Below are positions 1-6,834 of a stretch of DNA of 6,834 nt, one piece after another. The stretch's first letter is position 1. Each line of letters begins with the position of its first letter. Made by a program: the position numbers and the translations under genes. The notes below the pieces were generated by a model. The model saw only the letters and a program-made list of their open reading frames with translations. It ran no database searches and had not been told where the DNA came from. This DNA is from an uncultured Chthonomonadaceae bacterium (GTDB taxonomy: Bacteria; Armatimonadota; Fimbriimonadia; Fimbriimonadales; Fimbriimonadaceae): positions 1 to 6,834 of the forward strand of contig CAMLDW010000071.1 of assembly GCA_946479035.1 (NCBI GenBank). The letters are read 5' to 3'.

Positions 1-22
1 CGACGACGACGAGCGCACGCGC

Positions 23-892
23 TTAGACGAACATCTGTTCGCTGAAGCGCGCGGGGTCGAAGTCCTGCAGGTCCTCGGCCCTCTCGCCGACGCCTACCAG
101 CTTGATCGGCACGTGGAAGCGCTCCCAGACGCCGATGAGCGCGCCGCCGCGCGCAGTGCCGTCGAGCTTCGTCAGCACGAGCCCGGTGACGCCCGATACC
201 GCGATGAACTCCTCGGCCTGGCGGATCGCGTTCTGCCCCGTGTTCGCGTCCAGCACGAGCAGCACCTCGTCCGCGGGGCGGCCGAGCGCCTTTTCTGTTA
301 CGCGCGCGACCTTTTCAAGCTCGGCCATGAGGCTCCCCTTCGTGTGCTGGCGCCCCGCCGTGTCTGCGAGCACGTAGCCGATTCCGCGCGCGCGCGCGGC
401 GGTGACCGCGTCGAAGATCACAGAGCTCGTGTCCGCGCCCGGCTGCGCGCCGACGAACTCCGCGCCCGAGCGCTGCGCCCAGATCTGCAACTGTTCGATC
501 GCCGCAGCGCGGAACGTGTCTCCCGCGGCGAGCAAAACCCTTTCGCCGCCGCGCACGAGCCGCAGGGCGAGCTTGCCGATCGTCGTGGTCTTGCCGACTC
601 CGTTCACGCCGACGAAGAGGTACACGGTGGGCGGCACGGAAGAGACGCTGAGCTTAGCGCCCCCTTGCTCGAACCGGCGCGCGATGGACCCTTGCAGCGC
701 TGCCTTGATCCCCGCGGCGTCGCGCACCTTGTTGGAGCGGACCTCGCCGCGCAGCTCGTCGAGGATCTGCTTCGTCAGAGTGACGCTCGTGTCGGCCTGG
801 ATGAGAGCCTCTTCAAGCTCCGCGTAGAGCGCCTCGTCGATCACGCCGCGCCCCAAGAGCCGGTCGACGCTCTGCATCAGCCGCTTGAACAT
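23..892 (-). CDS. ftsY: Signal recognition particle receptor GTPase FtsY
   Basis: FtsY docks SRP-ribosome-nascent chain complexes at the inner membrane and, with Ffh, hydrolyses GTP to release the chain to the Sec translocon. Taking the ATG at 890-892 (protein begins MFKRLMQSV) gives 289 residues. The helical N domain covers about 1-85 (IDEALYAELEEALIQAD is typical). The GTPase G domain follows: P-loop GVNGVGKTT at 95-103, DTFRAAA at 125-131, DTAGR at 177-181, TKLDG at 241-245, and the closing GVGE/DLQDFD region near 267-280. The stop TAA is at 23-25. The reading frame stays open upstream to 1111, but those codons lack FtsY character and would overlap the divergent hydrolase. The acidic A domain found in E. 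coli FtsY is absent, so this is a compact NG-only form, as in many other bacteria. There is no Shine-Dalgarno sequence; TACTTC lies 6 nt before the ATG, a partial match to the TANNNT boxes elsewhere in the window. Identity is near certain; the start is probable. Confidence 0.96.
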   Translation of the reverse strand: MFKRLMQSVDRLLGRGVIDEALYAELEEALIQADTSVTLTKQILDELRGEVRSNKVRDAAGIKAALQGSIARRFEQGGAKLSVSSVPPTVYLFVGVNGVGKTTTIGKLALRLVRGGERVLLAAGDTFRAAAIEQLQIWAQRSGAEFVGAQPGADTSSVIFDAVTAARARGIGYVLADTAGRQHTKGSLMAELEKVARVTEKALGRPADEVLLVLDANTGQNAIRQAEEFIAVSGVTGLVLTKLDGTARGGALIGVWERFHVPIKLVGVGERAEDLQDFDPARFSEQMFV

Positions 893-905
893 CGCCCGGA
901 AGTAT

Positions 906-941
906 GGCAGGGGGGCTTGGACCCAGCCGAGCCGCCCTGCC
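906..941. promoter_or_regulatory. GC-rich inverted repeat in the ftsY/hydrolase divergent spacer
   Basis: The 91-bp spacer between the divergent starts holds an inverted repeat. The arm at 906-916 pairs with 931-941 in 10 of 11 positions, including perfect GGCAGGG/CCCTGCC ends. It is extended inward by TTGG (917-920) against CCGA (927-930, one wobble), leaving a 6-nt loop. A second, mutually exclusive pairing joins GCCGAGC at 926-932 to GCTCGGC at 958-964. Both could be an operator, a leader structure of the hydrolase mRNA, or a chance product of high GC. No clear -35/-10 pair is visible for either gene here. Confidence 0.3.
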
Positions 942-983
942 CAGCAACCCGTTGGCCGCTCGGCGGGTAAACACGTCGGGAAC

Positions 984-2654
984 ATGAAAGGACTGACGAG
1001 GTTCGCATCTTGGCTCGCGCTTACGCTGGCCGCCGTCGCCGTGCAGGCCGCAGGACGGTTGCCGCAGAGCGTCGAGGCGAAGCTCGACGACGTGTTCAAG
1101 CCGTGGGACAAAAAGGACGCGCCGGGCGGCGCCGTCTCGGTTAGTGTGAAGGGGCAGGTCGTCTATGAAAAGGCGTTTGGGATGGCGAACCTCGAGCTCG
1201 ACGTGCCCAACAAGACGACGACGATCTTCGACGTGGGGAGCGTCACCAAGCAGTTCACTGCGACGTGTGCGCTGCTGCTCGCGGAGCAGGGAAAGTTCTC
1301 GATCGACGACGAGGCGGGGAAGTACCTCACCGAGTACCCGGTGCTCTCCGAGAACAAGATCACGATCCGCCAGCTCATGTCGCACACGGCGGGCGTGCGC
1401 GACTACATGTCGCTCGTAACTTTCAAGACGGGGAGCCTCGCCTTCGGAGACGACGACGTGGTGGAGACGCTCAAGGGCCAGCGGACGCTCGACTTTCCGC
1501 CGGGGATGGGGTTCAGCTATTCGAATTCCGGGTACTTCCTGCTCAAGAAGCTGGTGGAGAAGGAAAGCGGCAAGAGCCTGGCAGTGTTTGCGAAGGAGAG
1601 CATCTTCGTCCCGCTCGGAATGGACCACACGCAGATCCTCGACGACCCGGCCAAGCTCATTCATGACCGAGCTTTTGGATACGTCGATCCAGGAAACGGC
1701 ACCGGGTTCCGGGCAGGGCTCTCGATGATCGCCGCAGACGGCGCGGGCGGGCTCTGGACGGACCTCGACGACATGCACAAGTGGACTGAGAACTGGAAGC
1801 ACAACAAGCTGGGCAAGGCAGACCCGAAGTTCTTCGAGCAGATGCAGTCGAAGACGAAGCTGAAGGTCGGCACGGAAGTTCCTTATGGCCTCGCGTTCTT
1901 CATGGATGCGTACAAGGGCGTGCGCCGAATCCAGCACGGCGGCGACTTCATCGGCTTTCACGCGCAGGTGAGCTGGTACCCGGACCAGGACGTCACGATC
2001 GTCACGATGAGCAACGACGGCACGCAGAACGCCAAGACGTTCAACGACCAGGCGGCCGAGGTGCTGCTCGCCGACGTGATCAAGCCGGACCCGAGCGGCG
2101 CACAGAAGGAAGTGACGCTGACGGAGAAGGAGCTAGACGACTACACGGGCCGGTTCGACCTCAACGGCGCCGCCGTCGATGTCAAGCACACAGGTACGCA
2201 GTTGCAGGTTCAGGTGACGGGCCAGCCACAGATCGACGTCTATGCAAGCGAGAAGGACAAGTTCTTCTACAAGGTCGTGGCGGCTCGCATCGAGTTCAAC
2301 CGCGACGCCGAAGGAAGAGTGGACTCGCTTACGGTGTTCCAGGGCGGCGCGACGATCAAGTGCCCGCGCGCCCAGCCGTTCGCGATGCCGGCGGAGAAGC
2401 TGGAGGCGCTCGTCGGCGTTTACTACAGCACAGAGCTCGACGTGTTGCTCAACCTGAAGATGAGAGACGGCGCGCTCGCGGTGTTCTCGACGACGGTCTT
2501 GAACGAAGCGACGATCGAAGCGATTTCCGAGAAGAAGCTGAACTGCGCTGGCATCACGATAGACGTCGAGCGCGACGGTGACTTGGTCAAGGCGCTGCTC
2601 GTGAACATGCCGCGCGCGACCAAGATGCGTTTCGTTCGGCTATCGGCTGAGTAG
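984..2654 (+). CDS. Exported serine hydrolase, beta-lactamase/PBP4* family, with C-terminal DUF3471-like domain
   Basis: This is a 556-residue secreted or periplasmic enzyme of the class C beta-lactamase-like serine hydrolases, which include D-aminopeptidases, esterases and PBP4*-type proteins. Residues 1-22 form a signal peptide: basic start MKGLTR, hydrophobic WLALTLAAVAV, cleavage near VQA-A. The catalytic domain spans about 30-365. It has the nucleophile motif SVTK (Ser86, Lys89), the YSN motif at 179-181 (Tyr179) and HGG at 318-320 in place of the KTG of true beta-lactamases. After a linker, residues 377-460 resemble the DUF3471 lipocalin-like domain (TGRFDL near 388, then FFYKVVAARIEF and FQGGATIKC). 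A further beta-rich segment (about 467-556) begins with a similar AEKLEALVGVYY motif and may be a second copy. The ATG at 984 is the only start that fits the signal peptide; no Shine-Dalgarno is seen. The true substrate (D-amino peptide, ester or lactam) cannot be told, and I would not call it an antibiotic-resistance gene. It stands alone between two leftward transcription units. Confidence 0.9.
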   Translation: MKGLTRFASWLALTLAAVAVQAAGRLPQSVEAKLDDVFKPWDKKDAPGGAVSVSVKGQVVYEKAFGMANLELDVPNKTTTIFDVGSVTKQFTATCALLLAEQGKFSIDDEAGKYLTEYPVLSENKITIRQLMSHTAGVRDYMSLVTFKTGSLAFGDDDVVETLKGQRTLDFPPGMGFSYSNSGYFLLKKLVEKESGKSLAVFAKESIFVPLGMDHTQILDDPAKLIHDRAFGYVDPGNGTGFRAGLSMIAADGAGGLWTDLDDMHKWTENWKHNKLGKADPKFFEQMQSKTKLKVGTEVPYGLAFFMDAYKGVRRIQHGGDFIGFHAQVSWYPDQDVTIVTMSNDGTQNAKTFNDQAAEVLLADVIKPDPSGAQKEVTLTEKELDDYTGRFDLNGAAVDVKHTGTQLQVQVTGQPQIDVYASEKDKFFYKVVAARIEFNRDAEGRVDSLTVFQGGATIKCPRAQPFAMPAEKLEALVGVYYSTELDVLLNLKMRDGALAVFSTTVLNEATIEAISEKKLNCAGITIDVERDGDLVKALLVNMPRATKMRFVRLSAE

Positions 2655-2660
2655 GGTCCG

Positions 2661-2686
2661 CTCCCACCTTGAAGAGAGTTTGGGAG
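2661..2686. terminator. Weak hairpin between convergent genes
   Basis: The 36-bp gap between the hydrolase stop (2652-2654) and the vsr stop (2691-2693) contains CTCCCA (2661-2666) and TGGGAG (2681-2686), a 6-bp perfect stem with a 14-nt loop. Neither side is followed by a T-tract, so it is a poor match to a canonical intrinsic terminator. Its position between convergent genes is what suggests a bidirectional terminator. Confidence 0.25.
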
Positions 2687-2690
2687 GGGC

Positions 2691-3149
2691 TCAGGGCCGG
2701 GCCCGAAGCTCCTTGACGACCTTGGCCGCGCACTTCACCGCGTCTTTGCGGACCTCGCACTCCCAGAACGTCAGCACCGCATACCCGCGCTTCTTCAGCT
2801 CGCGCCGGTTCTTCTTGTCCCTCGAGACGTTGCGCTCGAACTTCGCCTTCCAAAACTTGCTGTTCGTCTTCGGGTGGACGTTCCGCGTGCACTTGGGGCA
2901 CCTGTGCCAGAAGCAGCCGTGCACGAACACGGCCAGCCTGTGGGGGCCGAAGACGACGTCGGGCGAGCCGGGGAGCTTGCGCACGTTCTTGCGATAGCCG
3001 CGCAGCCCGGCGCCGTAGAGCGCCTCGCGCAGGAGCTGCTCGGGCAGAGTCTCGGTGCTCGTGTTGGACTGCATCGAGCGGCGTGTGGACTCTTTGACCA
3101 CCCACGTCTCGCGCAGCTTGTTGATGCCGTAGGGCTTCGTTTCCGGCAC
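2691..3149 (-). CDS. Very short patch repair (Vsr)-type DNA mismatch endonuclease
   Basis: Vsr enzymes nick DNA 5' of the T in T:G mismatches left by deamination of 5-methylcytosine. From the GTG at 3147-3149 the protein is 152 residues, close to the family norm. Family landmarks appear in order: TRRSMQSNTSTETLPEQLL (about 22-40, the N-terminal substrate-contact helix region), LPGSPDVVF at 59-67 with the presumed metal-binding Asp64, VHGCFWHRCPKC at 76-87 with the catalytic-type His82 and putative zinc ligands Cys79/Cys84/Cys87, KFERNVSRD near 103-111, and FWECEV at 128-133 (Cys131). No in-frame ATG gives a full N-terminus: the first Met (about 3074) would remove the conserved W..TRRS segment. 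GTG 3149 retains it and has TATCCT exactly 6 nt upstream; GTG 3164 is the alternative. The stop is TGA at 2691-2693. The gene lies 19 bp after the M50 gene. No cytosine methyltransferase is in the window, so the partner is unknown. The family call is strong, the start less so. Confidence 0.88.
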   Translation of the reverse strand: MPETKPYGINKLRETWVVKESTRRSMQSNTSTETLPEQLLREALYGAGLRGYRKNVRKLPGSPDVVFGPHRLAVFVHGCFWHRCPKCTRNVHPKTNSKFWKAKFERNVSRDKKNRRELKKRGYAVLTFWECEVRKDAVKCAAKVVKELRARP

Positions 3150-3155
3150 GTGCCA

Positions 3156-3161
3156 AGGATA
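3156..3161 (-). promoter_or_regulatory. TANNNT box (TATCCT) 6 nt before the vsr GTG
   Basis: On the minus strand TATCCT is followed by TGGCAC and then the GTG at 3149. In Deinococcus-Thermus and actinobacterial leaderless genes a -10 box sits at this spacing, so that transcription begins at the start codon. No -35 element is recognisable. The start was chosen partly with this box in mind, so it is weaker evidence than the boxes at 4048 and 6820. Confidence 0.3.
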
Positions 3162-3168
3162 CACGCTG

Positions 3169-4041
3169 CTACGCCGGTTGGCCGAAGTGCTGGCTTTGTC
3201 GCTCGGGGGTCCACTCGACGTGCGTGGCGGCCATCGCCCAGAAGAGGAACGCAGTGAGCGCGACGTACGCGAGCCCCATGGCGATTCGTTGCTGCTTGGT
3301 GGCGGGCGCGACCTCAGGGCCGTGGGCGACCCCAGTGCGGAGGCCCTGCCATATGCGCGGCAGCGAGAGCACAATGAGCACGATGATCAGTGGGTTGCGC
3401 ACGTACCCAGTCGCAAAGCCTGCGACCATGATGACGATCCCAACGATCCAGAGATAAGGCGACACCGCGCCTACGATCCAGCCGCCGTCCAGCGGAAAGA
3501 TCGGCGTCATATTGAAGAGGTTGAGAAAGAACCCGACGTACGCCAGCCCGAGGAAGAACTCGCTTCCAGTCGTGTTCGCGATCCACCAGCAGACGAGCGA
3601 GCCGAGCGCGCCGGCAATCGGGCCGCCGATCCCCATAATCGCCTCGTTCCAGGCGGACTTGCCTTCGTGCTTGGCAATGATGAGTGCTCCCATTCCGGGG
3701 ATGAAGATCGGTGCGGAGATCGGCAGTCCTTGTTTCCACGCGACATAGACGTGCCCCATCTCGTGTACGAAGATGAGCAAGACGAACCCGAGCGCAAACC
3801 ACCAGCCGAACAGGAGCGAGTAGAACCAGACGCTGACCAACATCGAGCCGGAGGTCGTAAGGATCTTGCCGAGCTTGAGGATCTTCAGGGCTGGCAGGAG
3901 GAACGCACCGATCGCTTTGAGCTTTGCCAGGATGAAGACAAAGATCGCGCCAAGCCCAGCCAGGCCCTTTTTCTTTGCACCGGCGCTTTGCGACGCCTGC
4001 GCTTGCAAGACAGGGGGCGGTTCGGGGGTGGGCCCTTGCAC
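3169..4041 (-). CDS. Site-2 protease family (M50) zinc membrane protease
   Basis: This is a multi-pass membrane metalloprotease that would cleave substrates within or next to the bilayer; its substrate is unknown. The 290-residue protein starts at GTG 4039-4041. A Pro/Gln-rich, probably cytosolic tail (1-25) leads into a Lys-spaced hydrophobic stretch (27-58), then membrane segments at roughly 67-92, 132-155, 160-182, 194-213, 215-228 and 252-271. The zinc motif HEMGH is at 93-97 (His93, Glu94, His97). The second conserved motif, PLDGG at 183-187, supplies the third ligand Asp185 and follows NLFNMTPIF, the usual N.xP.(x)LDGG context. GIGGPIAGAL (137-146) is the conserved glycine/proline turn of the family. 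There is no PDZ domain, so it is unlike RseP and closer to the short 'site-2 protease family protein' group. It starts 9 bp after the lepA stop without a Shine-Dalgarno, and TAGAAT lies 6 nt before the GTG. Family assignment is firm; biological role is open. Confidence 0.93.
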   Translation of the reverse strand: MQGPTPEPPPVLQAQASQSAGAKKKGLAGLGAIFVFILAKLKAIGAFLLPALKILKLGKILTTSGSMLVSVWFYSLLFGWWFALGFVLLIFVHEMGHVYVAWKQGLPISAPIFIPGMGALIIAKHEGKSAWNEAIMGIGGPIAGALGSLVCWWIANTTGSEFFLGLAYVGFFLNLFNMTPIFPLDGGWIVGAVSPYLWIVGIVIMVAGFATGYVRNPLIIVLIVLSLPRIWQGLRTGVAHGPEVAPATKQQRIAMGLAYVALTAFLFWAMAATHVEWTPERQSQHFGQPA

Positions 4042-4050
4042 GATGGGATT

Positions 4051-5847
<1,797 letters not shown>

Positions 5848-5856
5848 AGGGATCGG

Positions 5857-5874
5857 CGGTAGCAGATTCTACCG
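5857..5874. promoter_or_regulatory. Inverted repeat overlapping a lepA -10-like box
   Basis: CGGTAG (5857-5862) and CTACCG (5869-5874) form a perfect 6-bp inverted repeat with a 6-nt spacer, in the 66-bp gap between the repeat-protein gene and lepA. The minus-strand -10-like TAGAAT (5866-5871) lies partly inside one arm. It could be an operator covering the promoter or a small hairpin ending the upstream transcript. No T-tract follows on the minus strand, which argues against a classical terminator. Confidence 0.3.
5866..5871 (-). promoter_or_regulatory. Candidate -10 box (TAGAAT) for lepA
   Basis: TAGAAT on the minus strand ends 18 nt before the lepA ATG. If it is a -10 box, the mRNA leader would be only about 12 nt, with no Shine-Dalgarno in it. 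A -35 element at 16-18 bp is not apparent. The same hexamer occurs at 4048-4053 before the next gene. Confidence 0.35.
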
Positions 5875-5913
5875 GCGACCCAACCGGGCCAGGCCCACAA
5901 AGGAACTACACGC

Positions 5914-6813
5914 TCAAGGCGCGACGAAGCGCACCGTGCCGTTAGGAGCGCGCAGCGTGATGAAGCCGCCCTCGGGGCTGCCGGCGAGATACCCGAGCTC
6001 GGCCCCGTCGTCGTTCCGCACGCTGACCTGACCGCGCCCGTTGGCGTCTGAGGCGAGCCAGGCGACCTCCTTGCCGTTGTTGTTGTTCACGCTGACCTGG
6101 CCGTGGTTGGAAACGTCCGCGAACATCCGCGCGACGTTGGTGCCGCCGGTGTTGCTCACGTCGAGCTCGCCCTGCCCGCCCGTCGTGCAACCGAGGAAGA
6201 TGATCTTGTTGCCGGAGGAGTTGTAGATGCTCCCCTGGCCGCCGCCAGCGGTGTCGCTCGCGAGCCACGCGACCTCGGTCTTCGTGCTGTTGTAGACGCC
6301 GAGGTGCCCTGCGCCTACCGTGTCGGTCGCGAGCCAGGCGACGCGGTCGCCGTTCAGATTGCCGATGCTGACTTGCCCCGAGCCGTCGGTGAGCGCGGCG
6401 AGCCACGCGATCGACTTGCCCGACTTGTTGTTGATGCGCACCTGGCCGTGGCCGGCCGTGTCGGTGAAGACCCAGGCGATCTTGCCGCCGTCCTTGTTGT
6501 TGACCGCGAGCTGGCCGCCGTCCTCGTCGGCCGAGAGCACGGCCATCTCCTTTCCGGCGGCGTTGGAGATCGTGAGCGTGCCGCCGGTGTCGCTGGAGGT
6601 CAGGGTCGCGACGACGTTGCCGCCGTGCGTGACTTCGAACCGCTCGGCCTTGACGACCTGCTGCTGTAGGATGCCGCCGGTGCCGGCAAAGAGGAACGGC
6701 ACGGCTGCGGCGGTGACGGCGAGGGCGAGCAGCGCCTTGGTGCGGCGGTTCTGCTTCTTGAGGCCGGAGATCTCGGTCTCCAAAGTGGCGAGGCGGTCTT
6801 CGAGGTGCGACAT
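5914..6813 (-). CDS. Membrane-anchored protein with ten tandem 22-23-residue beta-type repeats
   Basis: I recognise no named family. The 299-residue protein has three parts. Residues 3-25 are a short predicted coiled coil with hydrophobic heptad positions (Leu4, Leu8, Leu11, Ile15, Leu18). Residues 27-45 are one hydrophobic segment after RRTK, fitting an N-in signal anchor or an uncleaved signal; cleavage near AGTGG (43-47) cannot be excluded. After a link ending KAERFEV (55-61), residues 64-291 hold ten repeats. Eight are exactly 23 residues; the second and tenth are 22. A partial eleventh, GTVRFVAP, closes the protein. The consensus is roughly GKxVAWLAxDTxGxGQVSVxNxx, with Gly at the turn, AWLA and QVSV/I as alternating strands and Asn before the next turn. 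This periodicity suits a beta-solenoid outside the membrane. Cys209 in repeat 7 is the only cysteine. ATG 6811-6813 has TAAAAT 6 nt upstream and no Shine-Dalgarno. Role unknown: a surface, scaffold or binding protein is possible. Coding status is well supported by the repeat pattern and in-frame composition. Confidence 0.85.
   Translation of the reverse strand: MSHLEDRLATLETEISGLKKQNRRTKALLALAVTAAAVPFLFAGTGGILQQQVVKAERFEVTHGGNVVATLTSSDTGGTLTISNAAGKEMAVLSADEDGGQLAVNNKDGGKIAWVFTDTAGHGQVRINNKSGKSIAWLAALTDGSGQVSIGNLNGDRVAWLATDTVGAGHLGVYNSTKTEVAWLASDTAGGGQGSIYNSSGNKIIFLGCTTGGQGELDVSNTGGTNVARMFADVSNHGQVSVNNNNGKEVAWLASDANGRGQVSVRNDDGAELGYLAGSPEGGFITLRAPNGTVRFVAP
5941..6624 (-). repeat. Tandem coding repeats of about 69 bp (ten units)
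   Basis: This segment encodes residues 64-291 of the membrane-anchored protein. Most units are 69 bp, two are 66 bp. DNA similarity is patchy but visible: the plus strand shows GCGAGCCA(G/C)GCGA blocks near 6052, 6259, 6331 and 6398, each encoding the AWLA strand. The units have diverged, so this is an old duplication kept by protein-level selection, not a recent unstable satellite. Confidence 0.8.
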
Positions 6814-6819
6814 GACTGC

Positions 6820-6825
6820 ATTTTA
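6820..6825 (-). promoter_or_regulatory. Candidate -10 box (TAAAAT) 6 nt before the repeat-protein ATG
   Basis: On the minus strand TAAAAT, one mismatch from TATAAT, is followed by GCAGTC and then the ATG at 6813. This spacing places the transcription start on the ATG itself, as in leaderless genes. Any -35 element would lie outside the window. Confidence 0.45.
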
Positions 6826-6834
6826 GACGAGTCG

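Noticed and set aside
1..23. CGA triplet run and AGCGC/GCGCT palindrome just past the ftsY stop
   Set aside because: The stem is at most 4-5 bp with no T-tract, and four CGA units are too short for a meaningful repeat. It could be a terminator fragment but is not supportable.
113..970. Plus-strand open frame (285 codons) opposite ftsY
   Set aside because: It is a shadow of ftsY, with Arg/Ala-rich translation and no motif.
893..1111. N-terminal extension of FtsY (73 extra residues)
   Set aside because: The extension covers the divergent spacer and the hydrolase signal-peptide region, has no acidic A-domain character, and the natural N-domain begins at MFKRLMQ.
813..1961. Minus-strand open frame (382 codons) opposite the hydrolase
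   Set aside because: It overlaps the ftsY start and the signal-peptide-bearing hydrolase, and has low-complexity Arg/Leu/Glu composition and no recognisable motif.
984..2654. Hydrolase as an antibiotic-resistance beta-lactamase
   Set aside because: It has SxxK and YxN motifs but HGG instead of KTG, plus a DUF3471-like tail. This fits the broad serine hydrolase group, not known resistance enzymes.
5886..5896. GGGCC-A-GGCCC palindrome downstream of the repeat-protein gene
   Set aside because: The usable stem is only about 4 bp and no T-tract follows, so it is not called a terminator.
6103..6669. Plus-strand open frame opposite the repeat protein, itself periodic
   Set aside because: Its periodicity comes from the real repeats on the other strand; there is no independent coding evidence.

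Overview
This is an ordinary-looking stretch of a bacterial chromosome with high GC content. It is densely coding, with six protein genes, no RNA gene, no insertion sequence and no CRISPR array. The phylum cannot be fixed from the sequence. FtsY and LepA are universal bacterial proteins. No gene has a convincing Shine-Dalgarno sequence, and some have a TANNNT box exactly 6 nt before the start codon. With the high GC and the exported DUF3471-type serine hydrolase, this suggests a soil- or water-type bacterium outside the Proteobacteria and Firmicutes. Armatimonadota (Fimbriimonadia) or another lineage rich in leaderless genes is only a guess.

Layout: ftsY (SRP receptor GTPase) runs leftward from 892 to 23. 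A 91-bp divergent spacer (893-983), which can form GC-rich hairpins, separates it from a rightward gene for an exported serine hydrolase of the beta-lactamase/PBP4* type (984-2654). Thirty-six bases further on, this hydrolase meets the end of a leftward group. Read in its own direction (right to left), that group is: a membrane-anchored beta-repeat protein (6813-5914), a 66-bp spacer, lepA/EF4 (5847-4051), a site-2-protease-family M50 membrane protease (4041-3169, GTG start) and a Vsr-type endonuclease (3149-2691, probable GTG start). The last three genes are separated by only 9 and 19 bp and are probably co-transcribed, though internal promoters are possible.

Functional themes: FtsY delivers ribosomes translating membrane proteins to the membrane. 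LepA acts on stalled or maturing ribosomes. The M50 protein cleaves within membranes. Together these give the window a translation and membrane-protein quality-control flavour, but only adjacency supports a link. The Vsr homologue is a DNA mismatch nicking enzyme with no partner cytosine methyltransferase in view.

The two points most worth attention are (i) the TANNNT-N6-start arrangement before the repeat protein, the M50 gene and the vsr gene, which predicts leaderless mRNAs and decides the vsr start, and (ii) the repeat protein, which has a coiled coil, one membrane segment and ten 22-23-residue repeats likely to fold as a beta-solenoid. I see no clear evidence for a new defence system or other undescribed multi-gene system.
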